From assembly GCA_965199285.1 (NCBI GenBank), contig OZ240687.1, forward strand, positions 1,674,001-1,738,000: a stretch of DNA of 64,000 nucleotides, in the 5' to 3' direction. The stretch comes from CBDDGJ01 sp965199285 (GTDB lineage: Bacteria; Pseudomonadota; Alphaproteobacteria; RS24). A model generated the notes under the pieces. That model saw nothing but the letters and a program-made list of their open reading frames with translations, was not told where the DNA came from and searched no databases. Of this stretch, positions 35,721 through 44,250 are shown piece by piece (position 1 is the first letter of the stretch; each line of letters begins with the position of its first letter). Both the position numbers and the translations under genes were made by a program.

Positions 35721-36620
35721 TCATCTTACAGGGCGTGTTTCGAACCACTCACTCATACGGCCACCAACGCGCAAGCCGACCAACGCACCAGCAAAATCGA
35801 TCGCTGATTGCAATTTATCTTCATCAATGCCGGTTTCATAACCCATTTGATGTAACATGCTTACCAAATCTTCAGTTGCCAGATTGCCTGCCGCCCCTGG
35901 TGCGAAAGGGCAACCACCCAAGCCACCAATCGACGCATCGAATTTTCGGATGCCAAGCTCAAGTGCCGCATATGCATTGGCAAGCCCCATTGCCCGTGTA
36001 TCATGAAAATGTGCCGCGATAATATCCGCACCAAATTTCTCGGCGATTTGTCCAAACAGGCTTTTCACCTGCGCGGGATTGGCCGCCCCGATCGTGTCGG
36101 CAATGATGAGCTCCTGCGCGCCGGCGTGAAGCAAAGTTTCCGCGAGGCTAAGAATTTGTGAAGGCGGAACGAGCCCTTCATACGGACATTCAACCGCAAC
36201 GGCAATATAGCTTTGGGCATGAACGCCATCTTTGCGCGCGGCTTGTAACATTTCACAAGATTGGGTGATGGTCTGTTCCAGACTCATATTAATATTTTTC
36301 TGGTTCATAGTCTCGGTTGCCGCGGGCACGACGGATATAGTTTTTGCGCCCGCATCGCGCGCCATTTCATAACCCTTCATATTTGGCACAAGGACGCTTA
36401 GCTTGGCTTTGTGATTTTTGAAATGCTGCATAATCTCGTCTGCACCGGCCATACGTGGCACGGCTTTCGGATTGACAAAACTCGCAAGCTCAACTGCCGG
36501 CAGACCTGCTGCCAAAAGTTTCTCAATGAGAGTAATACGATTGGTCGGTTCAATTTGCACATTCTGATTTTGCAGCCCATCACGCGGACCGACATCATTT
36601 ATAAAAACAGACTTATTCAT
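35721..36620 (-). CDS. mvaB: Hydroxymethylglutaryl-CoA lyase
   Basis: Cleaves 3-hydroxy-3-methylglutaryl-CoA to acetyl-CoA and acetoacetate (EC 4.1.3.4). The 299-residue TIM-barrel protein has the catalytic PRDGLQNQ at 12-19, metal ligands in HFHD (about 204-207), and the signature GLGGCPFAPGAAGN with Cys237. Its start overlaps the CoA-transferase stop by 8 bp. The leucine-pathway partners (isovaleryl-CoA dehydrogenase, methylcrotonyl-CoA carboxylase) are not here, so its substrate is probably supplied by the neighbouring CoA-transferase. Confidence 0.92.
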   Translation of the reverse strand: MNKSVFINDVGPRDGLQNQNVQIEPTNRITLIEKLLAAGLPAVELASFVNPKAVPRMAGADEIMQHFKNHKAKLSVLVPNMKGYEMARDAGAKTISVVPAATETMNQKNINMSLEQTITQSCEMLQAARKDGVHAQSYIAVAVECPYEGLVPPSQILSLAETLLHAGAQELIIADTIGAANPAQVKSLFGQIAEKFGADIIAAHFHDTRAMGLANAYAALELGIRKFDASIGGLGGCPFAPGAAGNLATEDLVSMLHQMGYETGIDEDKLQSAIDFAGALVGLRVGGRMSEWFETRPVR

Positions 36621-37806
36621 CTAGCGCCTCATCATAAGATAAATTTAACCATTCGCAAAACACCTCTTGATTATGCGCCCCGAGCAGTGGTGGCGAGGTA
36701 AAACTTTCTGCACCTGTATCCGATAATTTAATCGGATTGCCCGGCACTGTTGCCATACCGCCTTTAGGGTGCTCAATTTCGACGACCATATGACGGGCAA
36801 GAATTTGCGGATCGGATAGAGCTTGGGCGATATTATTCACCCGCGCACAGGGGATACGCGCCTCTTCTAACTTCGTAATCCAGTAATCGGCTGTATTGGT
36901 GGCAAAGATTTTATTGATACGCTCTTCTATAAATTTTTGTTCTACAAGCCTGCCCTCGGCATGATCAAAGCGTGGGTCGCGTAACTCATCATCATCGAGT
37001 AAATCCTGTAAGGGAGGCCAGAATGTATCACCAATCACCGCAATCACGACCAAATCGGTTTGGGTTCTAAACGTATTGTAAGGTGTGTGTACAAAATGTG
37101 AGTTTCCAATCGGTTCCTGAATAAGCCCTGACATGGAATACATGGTTGCCATATAATTAAGCATACTTATCTGACAATCAAGCATGGAGATACTCACATG
37201 TTGCCCGCGCCCCGTTACGTGACGTGCATTTATAGCTGCTAATATCCCCATCACCGAAAACATCCCACCGCCCAAATCACCTATTGGAATACCAGCGCGC
37301 ACCGCATTATCTTTATCCTTGCCGGTAATCGACATACCCCCCCCTAAGGCCTGTGCAATCTGATCAAAAGCAGGACGCTGATAAGCTGGTCCACTTTCAC
37401 CAAAGCCGGTTATTGTACAGGTGATGATGCGCGGATTAATTGCGGATAATGTCCCATAATCAATTTGGAGTTTTTTGGTAACGCCTGCCGAGAAATTATC
37501 CATAACCACATCCGCAACTTTTACCATCTCATAAAAAAGGGATAGCCCTTTTTCAGTTTTCAAATCCAAAACCACGCTACGCTTATTGCGGTTGAGCGTG
37601 AAAAAATAAGCGCCCATGCTGTGAATAGAGTTATCAGGATCACCTTCTAGGAGCCGTCTTGTCGCTTCTCCTTTAATAGGTGGCTCTACTTTAACGACAT
37701 CGGCTCCTAAATCAGCCAATATCATACCCCCATAAGGTCCTGATAACATATGCGTTAAATCGATAATTTTTATCCCTTCAAGAGGTTTTTGCACACACGC
37801 CTCCAA
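36613..37806 (-). CDS. CaiB/BaiF family (class III) CoA-transferase
   Basis: Class III CoA-transferases move CoA from a donor such as succinyl-CoA to a carboxylic acid. The 397-residue protein begins PLEGIKIIDLTHMLSGPYGG and has the catalytic Asp177 in GIPIGDLGGG. It is coupled to HMG-CoA lyase by an 8-bp overlap; I infer that it activates free 3-hydroxy-3-methylglutarate or a similar dicarboxylate. A candidate TetR operator lies 66 bp upstream in the shared promoter region. Confidence 0.9.
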   Translation of the reverse strand: MEACVQKPLEGIKIIDLTHMLSGPYGGMILADLGADVVKVEPPIKGEATRRLLEGDPDNSIHSMGAYFFTLNRNKRSVVLDLKTEKGLSLFYEMVKVADVVMDNFSAGVTKKLQIDYGTLSAINPRIITCTITGFGESGPAYQRPAFDQIAQALGGGMSITGKDKDNAVRAGIPIGDLGGGMFSVMGILAAINARHVTGRGQHVSISMLDCQISMLNYMATMYSMSGLIQEPIGNSHFVHTPYNTFRTQTDLVVIAVIGDTFWPPLQDLLDDDELRDPRFDHAEGRLVEQKFIEERINKIFATNTADYWITKLEEARIPCARVNNIAQALSDPQILARHMVVEIEHPKGGMATVPGNPIKLSDTGAESFTSPPLLGAHNQEVFCEWLNLSYDEALDE

Positions 37807-37871
37807 TGTCTAAATCACGTAAGACGCGTTTTAATTCATAATAAGGGTTTTGGCAATGCATATATTAAAAT

Positions 37872-37887
37872 TTGATAGGATTATTAG
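37872..37887. promoter_or_regulatory. Candidate TetR operator, site 1
   Basis: TTGATA-GGAT-TATTAG differs by one base from the CTRATA-N4-TATYAG motif also found at four other promoters. It lies in the divergent region between the CoA-transferase and VOC genes. A separate perfect palindrome GTGCTAGCAC occurs at 37907-37916. Confidence 0.5.
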
Positions 37888-37948
37888 TTTACCTTAAGAA
37901 ATTTTTGTGCTAGCACTGTCAAAATTAGATAAAATTAGGGAGTAAGAT

Positions 37949-38521
37949 ATGGAGTTATCGAAACTAGGCAATATTCAACACGCCGCTTATCGTTGCCGTG
38001 ATGCCGAGCAGACGCGTTGGTTTTATGAAGATGTTTTAGGACTGGAATATCGTTTTTCGTTGATTGAGGATAATATTTCCGGCACCGAAGTGCCACGCCG
38101 ATATATGCATTTATTTTTTGAAATGGGCGATGGCAATTATATTGCTTTTTTTGATGACCCAAATACCGCACGCGCTGACCAATTCGAACATAAGGATAGT
38201 TTTGATTATCATGTCGCTTTTGAAGCCGCCTCTATGGAAGAGCTCAAAATATGGAAGCAAAAAATAAAAGACGCAAATATTGTCTGTGCAGGCCCGATTG
38301 ATCATGGCTTTATCCATTCAATTTATTTTTATGACCCAAACGGTATTCCGCTAGAGATTACGGTGAAAGCCCCTAATTATGAGGAGGTTTCTAATGCCAA
38401 GCAGAAAAGGAGTCGTTCAGATTTGGTTGAATGGACAGCGTCTACCCGCGCGCAAAAAGAAAGTATTTTTGGGGCGAGCGAATTAGATCGCCGCACGGTT
38501 ACAAAATTCTATGATTACTAA
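37949..38521 (+). CDS. VOC family protein (glyoxalase / extradiol dioxygenase fold)
   Basis: The 190-residue protein shows paired beta-alpha-beta-beta-beta modules: HAAYRCRDAEQTRWFYEDVLG at the start and YHVAFEAASMEELKIWKQKI in the second half, ending in YFYDPNGIPLEITV. Likely metal ligands are His11, His88 and Glu136. Such proteins include dioxygenases, lyases and isomerases; the reaction cannot be told from sequence. GGGAG precedes the ATG. It is first in a two-gene unit with the hydrolase 17 bp downstream. Confidence 0.85.
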   Translation: MELSKLGNIQHAAYRCRDAEQTRWFYEDVLGLEYRFSLIEDNISGTEVPRRYMHLFFEMGDGNYIAFFDDPNTARADQFEHKDSFDYHVAFEAASMEELKIWKQKIKDANIVCAGPIDHGFIHSIYFYDPNGIPLEITVKAPNYEEVSNAKQKRSRSDLVEWTASTRAQKESIFGASELDRRTVTKFYDY

Positions 38522-38538
38522 ATTTAAGGGGAAAAGAA

Positions 38539-39696
38539 ATGGCAAAGGTAAAATATGAACGTATTCCATATCTCGTAGTGTTTGAAGACAAATCCGCTTT
38601 TAAGGATACTTATGCAGGCGAGATAGATGTTGTTGCTTTAAGTTCGCAATTATTAAAACCGGAAACGGATTCCGATACAGTTGTCATTTGGTCGCATCCG
38701 ATTGGGGGCGGCTCTTATCTGCCGATGATGAATGCGCTGGCGCAAAACGGTGTGCATGTAATTTATTGTGACACGCGCTATCGCGGCAATGATACGGCGC
38801 TGATTATGGAAAAGGTTATTTGTGATCTTGGCGCATGTATCCGTGATGCAAAAGAGCGGCTGGGTTATAAGAATGTTATTCTCGGCGGCTGGAGTGGGGG
38901 CGGATCTATGTCGCTTTTCTATCAAGCCGAAGCTGAAAACCCAACGATCACAGCAACCCCTGCTGGTGATCCCCCTGATTTAACACAGCGTGGTTTTATC
39001 GCAGCTGACGGTATTATGCTGGTTGCGGCACATCTGGCGCGCCACTTAACCTTGACTGAATGGCTTGACCCCTCCGTGATCGATGAGAACGACCCTGAAA
39101 ATCGTGACCCTGAATTGGATATTTATAATCCCGAAAACCCCAATCAGCCCCCCTATTCGGAAGCGTTTTTGACGCGTTTTAGACAGGCGCAAATTGATCG
39201 CAATCGCCGCATTACCAAATTTGTAAAAGACAAACTTGCTGAATATAAAGATCAAGGCGAACCAAATCGTGAATATTGCTTCGTCGTGCATCGTACTATG
39301 GCCGAGCCAAAATGGCTCGATCCGACGATTGATCCGAATGGGCGCAAACCTAATTGGTGTTTCCTTGGTGACCCGCCTATTGTTAATGACAGCCCTGTAG
39401 GTCTTGCACGTTTTACCTCACTGCGTAGCTGGTTGTCGCAATGGAGCTGGGATGATGCGAAAGCCGATGGCGAAAAATCGGCGCGCCGGATTAGCATTCC
39501 GGCTCTGGTGGTTGGCAATACGGCAGATGACGGTATCACCCCTGAACATACGCATAAATTATATAATGCCATTCCGCATGATGATAAAGAGTTACACTGG
39601 ATACAAGACGCCAATCATTATTATTTTGGGCAGAAGGATAAAGCGCAAGAAGCGGCGATGCTTTGTGCCGATTGGCTTACGAAAAAAGGGTTTTAA
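38539..39696 (+). CDS. Alpha/beta hydrolase
   Basis: The 385-residue protein has the oxyanion-hole region SHPIGGGSY, nucleophile Ser119 in GGWSGGGS, an acid in NTADDGITPEHT and a His in DANHYYFGQ near the end, i.e. a complete triad. An insert of about 110 residues rich in Pro, Asn and Arg sits between strand 6 and the acid and would form a lid. It probably hydrolyses an ester or C-C bond in the same pathway as the VOC protein; substrate unknown. AGGGGAAAAG precedes the ATG. Confidence 0.85.
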   Translation: MAKVKYERIPYLVVFEDKSAFKDTYAGEIDVVALSSQLLKPETDSDTVVIWSHPIGGGSYLPMMNALAQNGVHVIYCDTRYRGNDTALIMEKVICDLGACIRDAKERLGYKNVILGGWSGGGSMSLFYQAEAENPTITATPAGDPPDLTQRGFIAADGIMLVAAHLARHLTLTEWLDPSVIDENDPENRDPELDIYNPENPNQPPYSEAFLTRFRQAQIDRNRRITKFVKDKLAEYKDQGEPNREYCFVVHRTMAEPKWLDPTIDPNGRKPNWCFLGDPPIVNDSPVGLARFTSLRSWLSQWSWDDAKADGEKSARRISIPALVVGNTADDGITPEHTHKLYNAIPHDDKELHWIQDANHYYFGQKDKAQEAAMLCADWLTKKGF

Positions 39697-39711
39697 TCTT
39701 TATTATGTTCG

Positions 39712-41244
39712 TTAAAGATAAGATTTTCGCAACTCAGTTTTGAGAATTTTATTGGATGAGCTAAGTGGTAATGGGTCTTCACGAAACGTGATGCTACGCG
39801 GAATTTTATAGCCTGCAATGAGCGCGCGGCAATGGGTTATGATGGCTTTCTCATCCCTGTTATAGCCGTCTTGCAGGCGGATAATTGCATGTACGCGCTC
39901 TCCCCATTTCTCGTCCGGCACGCCGATAACCGCACATTCCACTATGCCTTCATATTTCATCAAGGCGTTTTCCACCTCCGCTGAATAAACATTCTCGCCA
40001 CCAGAAATAATCATGTCTTTAATACGGTCGCAAATAAATAAAAAGCCATCTGCATCAATATAGCCAGCGTCACCTGTTTTTAGCCAATTGCCATTGCGTG
40101 CGTGCTTATTTTCTTCCGGACGATTCCAATAGCCCGGTGATATACCAGGACCGGAAACGGTAATTTCGCCAATTACTCCATCTGCGCATTCATCTCCGCG
40201 TTCATCAATAATACGGATAGATGTTGCCGGAACCGGCAAACCTGCCGAACGGATTTTGTCACGACTATCATGATATTGTGGTTCAAGAATACTCACCGTT
40301 GGCCCTCCCTCGGTCTGACCATAAACCTGATACAGTGAGGCATTGGGAAAAATCTTATGTGCCAGCGCCATTGTGGTTTCTGTAATGGGTGAACCGCCAT
40401 AGGATATTTTTTTGACGCTTGATAAATCATAATCCGATAAGCGCGGATGATGGCCGATCATTTCCAGCATCACCACAATCAATCCGACTTTGGTGATTTT
40501 ATGGGTTTCGATGGATTGCAACATATTATCTATATCAAATGTACTTAGAAAATAAGCCTTGCCTGAAAGTGCCGCCACTCCGAGCGCATTCATCGCCCCT
40601 GCAGCATGATACATGGGGGCAACAATCATTAAATGATCATCGCTTGTGAGATTTAACATGCAGCTCCATTGCAGTATATTGGTGATAATGCCCTGATGGT
40701 TCAGCATTACACCTTTGGGTTGCCCGGTCGTGCCGCTCGTATAAAAAAGAGCGGCTAAATCTTCCCCTTGCCTGCCTATATCTGCTGCCGGTTTTGCGTT
40801 TGCGATTAATTTACTGAAGATATGAATATGCGAGGCGGCGGGAAGCGAATAATCGCAATAATAGATAATTTCTTCCACCCCGGCGGCGAAAATCTGCTCG
40901 GGCGTGAGCATATCCTTATGGTTTTCTGCAATAAAAAGAAATTTTGCGCCGCAATCCTGTAAGCAGCTAGAAATCTCCATGGCGGAAAAGCGTGTATTGA
41001 TCGGCACAATCACCCCACCAGCGCAGACGCTAGCAAAAATAAGTGTAAATAAGTCAATCGAATTGGGCATAAGTGCGGCAATGCGATCATCCGGTTTTAA
41101 TCCCAATTCGCGTATCGCGCCGGCTAATCGCTCACGCTCTCGTTTCAAAGCCTGCCAACTTATAGATTTTTCCTGTTCGAATAATGCTGCCTCATTGCCT
41201 CTTATTTGGGCTGAGCGGTCTAATAAACTAATCAGTGAAAACAT
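39712..41244 (-). CDS. Acyl-CoA ligase (AMP-forming), first of two
   Basis: Activates a carboxylic acid with ATP and CoA. The 510-residue protein has the AMP-binding motif YTSGTTGQPKGV, YQVYGQTEGGP, WLKTGDAGYIDADGFLFICD, the hinge RIKDMIISGGENVYSAEVE, and the catalytic Lys in SSNKILKTELR near the end. All conserved motifs are present. It converges on the hydrolase gene (15-bp gap) and is divergent from the membrane protein gene at 41298. The acid it uses is unknown. Confidence 0.92.
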   Translation of the reverse strand: MFSLISLLDRSAQIRGNEAALFEQEKSISWQALKRERERLAGAIRELGLKPDDRIAALMPNSIDLFTLIFASVCAGGVIVPINTRFSAMEISSCLQDCGAKFLFIAENHKDMLTPEQIFAAGVEEIIYYCDYSLPAASHIHIFSKLIANAKPAADIGRQGEDLAALFYTSGTTGQPKGVMLNHQGIITNILQWSCMLNLTSDDHLMIVAPMYHAAGAMNALGVAALSGKAYFLSTFDIDNMLQSIETHKITKVGLIVVMLEMIGHHPRLSDYDLSSVKKISYGGSPITETTMALAHKIFPNASLYQVYGQTEGGPTVSILEPQYHDSRDKIRSAGLPVPATSIRIIDERGDECADGVIGEITVSGPGISPGYWNRPEENKHARNGNWLKTGDAGYIDADGFLFICDRIKDMIISGGENVYSAEVENALMKYEGIVECAVIGVPDEKWGERVHAIIRLQDGYNRDEKAIITHCRALIAGYKIPRSITFREDPLPLSSSNKILKTELRKSYL

Positions 41245-41297
41245 GATTATCTCTTTCTTGAATTGACAGAATACTTATAATAATCTAAAAAAGCAAT

Positions 41298-41831
41298 ATG
41301 TTAGAATTTCTGCGCGATCTTCTTTTTGACTATTATATCTATATAAAATTCATCCATATTCTGTTTGTAATGATGTGGGCATTCAGCACATTTGTTGGTG
41401 CGAGCTCCTATCTTTATCCTATTTTTGTTGCCTGGCGGCGTAACCCCGATGATAAGGAGCTTATCCCTATGCGTAATTGGGTGATGGAGCGTTTCGATGA
41501 AGGCGTGATATATGAGCATATTGCTTTTCCGGTGGTCATTATCACCGGACTTTTGCTGTTTATTGTCGGCGGCTGGGATACGACCACGCATTGGCTTAAT
41601 CTTAAAGTCCTAATTGTGCTGGGTGTGTTTATTCCCATGGAGGTTTATGATTATTATTTGTCACATTTTGGTGGCAACAAGGAAAAAATTCGTCATAGCG
41701 GTGATATGACGGCCTATGAGAAAGCGATCCACTCACATTGGTGGTTCTTACTCATTACGACACCGGGGATTTTGATTTTTGTTTCAATCACTTTATTTCT
41801 GGCAATTGTAAAACCAGTGATAGGAGGATGA
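41298..41831 (+). CDS. Four-helix membrane protein, unrecognised (HemJ/DUF2269-like layout)
   Basis: Codes for 177 residues with four predicted membrane helices (about 13-40, 74-91, 98-118, 148-173). Conserved-looking His residues in FIHILFVMMW, YEHIAF and SHWW could bind heme, in a layout reminiscent of HemJ/DUF2269 proteins, but I cannot assign it. The next gene starts one base after its stop and also codes for a membrane protein, so the two probably form a complex. Confidence 0.65.
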   Translation: MLEFLRDLLFDYYIYIKFIHILFVMMWAFSTFVGASSYLYPIFVAWRRNPDDKELIPMRNWVMERFDEGVIYEHIAFPVVIITGLLLFIVGGWDTTTHWLNLKVLIVLGVFIPMEVYDYYLSHFGGNKEKIRHSGDMTAYEKAIHSHWWFLLITTPGILIFVSITLFLAIVKPVIGG

Positions 41832-41832
41832 T

Positions 41833-42195
41833 ATGAGCCCTGTAAATTTTCCTGAAGAAGATGTAAATCTTCCCGAAGCGCATGTGCAGATGGAATTTTC
41901 CGGCACGCCTGCGAAATATCTGAAACTATCAATCTGGCTAAATGTCGGGCTAACGCTTTATCTTTACTTCGGCATGGTTATTCTTGCCTATATTTGTCAT
42001 GGTGAGACGTGGATTTTTAGCTGGCAACCGATTACGATTGCCATCATCTTTGCCATCTTCACATCGCGCTTTACGTATACGCGTATTATGGGGTTAGATG
42101 GTCAATATGGCACGGGCAAGGGGTGGGAACATCCCAGCGGCGTGATGAAATTACCCAGACGCCGTCAGCATAAAAATAAGTCGCCGTCAGCATAA
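41833..42195 (+). CDS. Small two-helix membrane protein, unknown function
   Basis: Codes for 120 residues: an acidic N-terminus, two membrane helices (about 32-53 and 64-83), then a polar tail ending in a Lys/Arg-rich stretch. The last 12 codons lie in a 22-bp tandem repeat, so the C-terminus (QHKNKSPSA) is probably a product of repeat expansion. AGGAGGATG precedes the ATG inside the end of the upstream gene. No family recognised. Confidence 0.6.
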   Translation: MSPVNFPEEDVNLPEAHVQMEFSGTPAKYLKLSIWLNVGLTLYLYFGMVILAYICHGETWIFSWQPITIAIIFAIFTSRFTYTRIMGLDGQYGTGKGWEHPSGVMKLPRRRQHKNKSPSA

Positions 42196-42240
42196 AAATA
42201 AGTCGCCGTCAGTGTAAGAATAGGATGCCATCAGCATAAA
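42161..42240. repeat. 22-bp tandem repeat, about 3.6 copies
   Basis: GCCGTCAGCATAAAAATAAG plus TC is perfect at 42161-42182 and 42183-42204, diverged at 42205-42226, and partial from 42227. The unit is not a multiple of three and supplies the stop codon of the preceding gene; the partial copy ends just before the MFS gene stop. Confidence 0.95.
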
Positions 42241-42244
42241 ATGC

Positions 42245-43561
42245 TTATTTATTTTGTATTTCAGAAACAGCTGCACGTACGGCAGAAAGCCCGGAAGCCA
42301 TAATCATAAATGCAATCGGGCATAATATAACCGCATTGAGAGCAAGGGATTTGCCAATGGCGGCATCATTTTGAAATACATAATCCGTAAAGATAGCAAT
42401 CACGGTTGGCCCTAAGCCCAGCCCGATAAGATTGGCGAGCAGGAAATAAACGGCGGTGATTTGCCCGCGCATTTCATTGGGCGTAACTAATTGCAAAAGC
42501 CCGCCGCCAATGCCGCCTTGCATGCCCGAAAGCATGAGCGCAACGCCAAGAACAGGTATAGCAATGACCGGTTCTACATCCATTCCCAATATAATTGTGA
42601 AAGGCAATATGCAGATAATCGACAGAAGTATCACACGGCTATAAGCATCATATTGCCCTTGTGCGAGCCATTTATCGCCCAGATAACCACCAAGAAATAA
42701 ACCAATCGCCACCCCGAAAAACAAAAGCCCACCCATGATCAAACCCGCCTCGGCGGGGCTATACTGAAAGGTGCGGATGAGGTAAGTGGGTCCCCAAATA
42801 TTGAGGCTGTAAACCACCATAATAAAAATCGATAGCCCTAAAATATGCGGTATAAAAACGCGCTTCTTATCAAGCATGAAGCCGATGACCTCGCTTATCG
42901 GTATCGCATTGGTGTCTGATATTTTCTCTTGTCGCTCAGGCTCTTTGACGGAAATTAAAATCGCGACAGCAATCAGCAGCCCAGGAATGCCAACCGCAAA
43001 GAACGTAAGCTGCCACGGTTCGGTTGTGCCGATAAACGGAATCTCAACCTGTCCTAATTCGTTAATATATTGGATCACCTTGCCACCGACCAGATAGGCG
43101 AGACCGGAACCAATCGCAACCCCAAAGGTAAACAGACTCAAAGCGCGCCCCAATAATTTTTTCGGAAATAAATCCGCAATCATCGAATAGGCAGCAGGTG
43201 ACAGAGATGCTTCCCCCACTCCAACCCCCATACGCGCTAAAAACAACCCCCAATAGCCCTGCGCCAGGCCACAAAGAGCTGTCATCACGCTCCAAACACT
43301 AATACCAACAGCGATAAGAATTTTCCGTGAGTAGCGGTCAGCAATGCGCGCCAATGGCAACCCCATGAGTGCATAAAATAAAGCAAAAGCAAAGCCAACC
43401 AAAAGGCTGAATTGTGTATCAGATATGTCGAAACTCTCACGGATAGGACCAACCAATAGCCCTAAAATCATACGATCAATAAATGAAAATGTCTGCGCTA
43501 GCATTAAAAGAAGAACCACATACCATTGATAGGCATAGCCTGTAGATTTTTTGCTTGTCAT
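42245..43561 (-). CDS. MFS transporter (spinster-like)
   Basis: The 438-residue protein has 12 predicted helices, the MFS motif A region PLARIADRYSRK between helices 2 and 3, and GVGEASLSPAAYSMIADLFP, typical of the spinster-like group found in aromatic- and terpenoid-degrading proteobacteria. It probably imports the substrate of the surrounding pathway across the inner membrane. A candidate TetR operator lies 13-28 bp upstream of its start. Confidence 0.9.
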   Translation of the reverse strand: MTSKKSTGYAYQWYVVLLLMLAQTFSFIDRMILGLLVGPIRESFDISDTQFSLLVGFAFALFYALMGLPLARIADRYSRKILIAVGISVWSVMTALCGLAQGYWGLFLARMGVGVGEASLSPAAYSMIADLFPKKLLGRALSLFTFGVAIGSGLAYLVGGKVIQYINELGQVEIPFIGTTEPWQLTFFAVGIPGLLIAVAILISVKEPERQEKISDTNAIPISEVIGFMLDKKRVFIPHILGLSIFIMVVYSLNIWGPTYLIRTFQYSPAEAGLIMGGLLFFGVAIGLFLGGYLGDKWLAQGQYDAYSRVILLSIICILPFTIILGMDVEPVIAIPVLGVALMLSGMQGGIGGGLLQLVTPNEMRGQITAVYFLLANLIGLGLGPTVIAIFTDYVFQNDAAIGKSLALNAVILCPIAFMIMASGLSAVRAAVSEIQNK

Positions 43562-43573
43562 GGTCGCTCTCCC

Positions 43574-43589
43574 CTGATAATTCTATTAG
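43574..43589. promoter_or_regulatory. Candidate TetR operator, site 2
   Basis: CTGATA-ATTC-TATTAG matches the motif exactly. In addition CTGATAAT (43574-43581) recurs inverted as ATTATCAG at 43604-43611. The pair lies between the divergent MFS and sulfotransferase genes. Confidence 0.6.
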
Positions 43590-43641
43590 TAACTATATGT
43601 GAGATTATCAGAATTGCAAGAGTATTTTTGAAAGACAGTTT

Positions 43642-44250
43642 ATGGGTTTACAAATTATCGGTGCTGGTTTCGGGCGTACTGGTACGACATCAACCAAGGC
43701 GGCGTTGGAGATGTTGGGTTTTGGCCCCTGCTATCATATGTATGAGGTTATGGCCAATCTCGATCATGTTTCTTATTGGCAAGATGCGGCCAATGGTGAA
43801 GCTGTGGATTGGCAAAAACCGCTTGCTGATTATCGGGCAACGCTCGACTGGCCCGCTTGCACATATTGGCAGGAAATTTATAAAGCGAACCCCCAAGCCA
43901 AAGTTCTGCTCACCATTCGTGAACCGGCGGCATGGTATGAAAGTGTTAAAGAGGTTTTATATCCGCGCATGGCGCAAGCATCTGAGCCAAACCATCCATT
44001 GGTGAAAATGGCGCACAAGACGGTTTTGGAAAACACGTTTCACAGGCGGTTTCTTGATAAGGATTATGCCATAGATATTTTTCAAAAGCATAATCAAGCG
44101 GTGATAGACACGGTATCACCCGACAGGCTTCTGGTATTTGAGGCACACCAAGGATGGGAGCCTTTATGCGCGTTTTTGAGTGTTGATATTCCCGCAGAGG
44201 GTTTTCCGCGCAAGAATATGCGAAAAAAGTTTAAGGAAGATACCAAATAG
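43642..44250 (+). CDS. Sulfotransferase family protein
   Basis: The 202-residue protein starts with IIGAGFGRTGTTSTKAAL, a 5'-phosphosulfate-binding loop as in PAPS-dependent sulfotransferases, and has KVLLTIREPAAWYESV, the 3'-phosphate-binding region with its Ser. DRLLVFEAHQGWEPLCAFL is also typical. Acceptor unknown; the same fold can serve other transfers. Its last 20 bp overlap the convergent DUF3604 gene. No strong ribosome-binding site. Confidence 0.8.
   Translation: MGLQIIGAGFGRTGTTSTKAALEMLGFGPCYHMYEVMANLDHVSYWQDAANGEAVDWQKPLADYRATLDWPACTYWQEIYKANPQAKVLLTIREPAAWYESVKEVLYPRMAQASEPNHPLVKMAHKTVLENTFHRRFLDKDYAIDIFQKHNQAVIDTVSPDRLLVFEAHQGWEPLCAFLSVDIPAEGFPRKNMRKKFKEDTK

Noticed and set aside
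41262..41297. A sixth TetR site between the ligase and the membrane protein gene
   Set aside because: CTTATA-ATAA-TCTAAA has too many mismatches to the motif on its right half.
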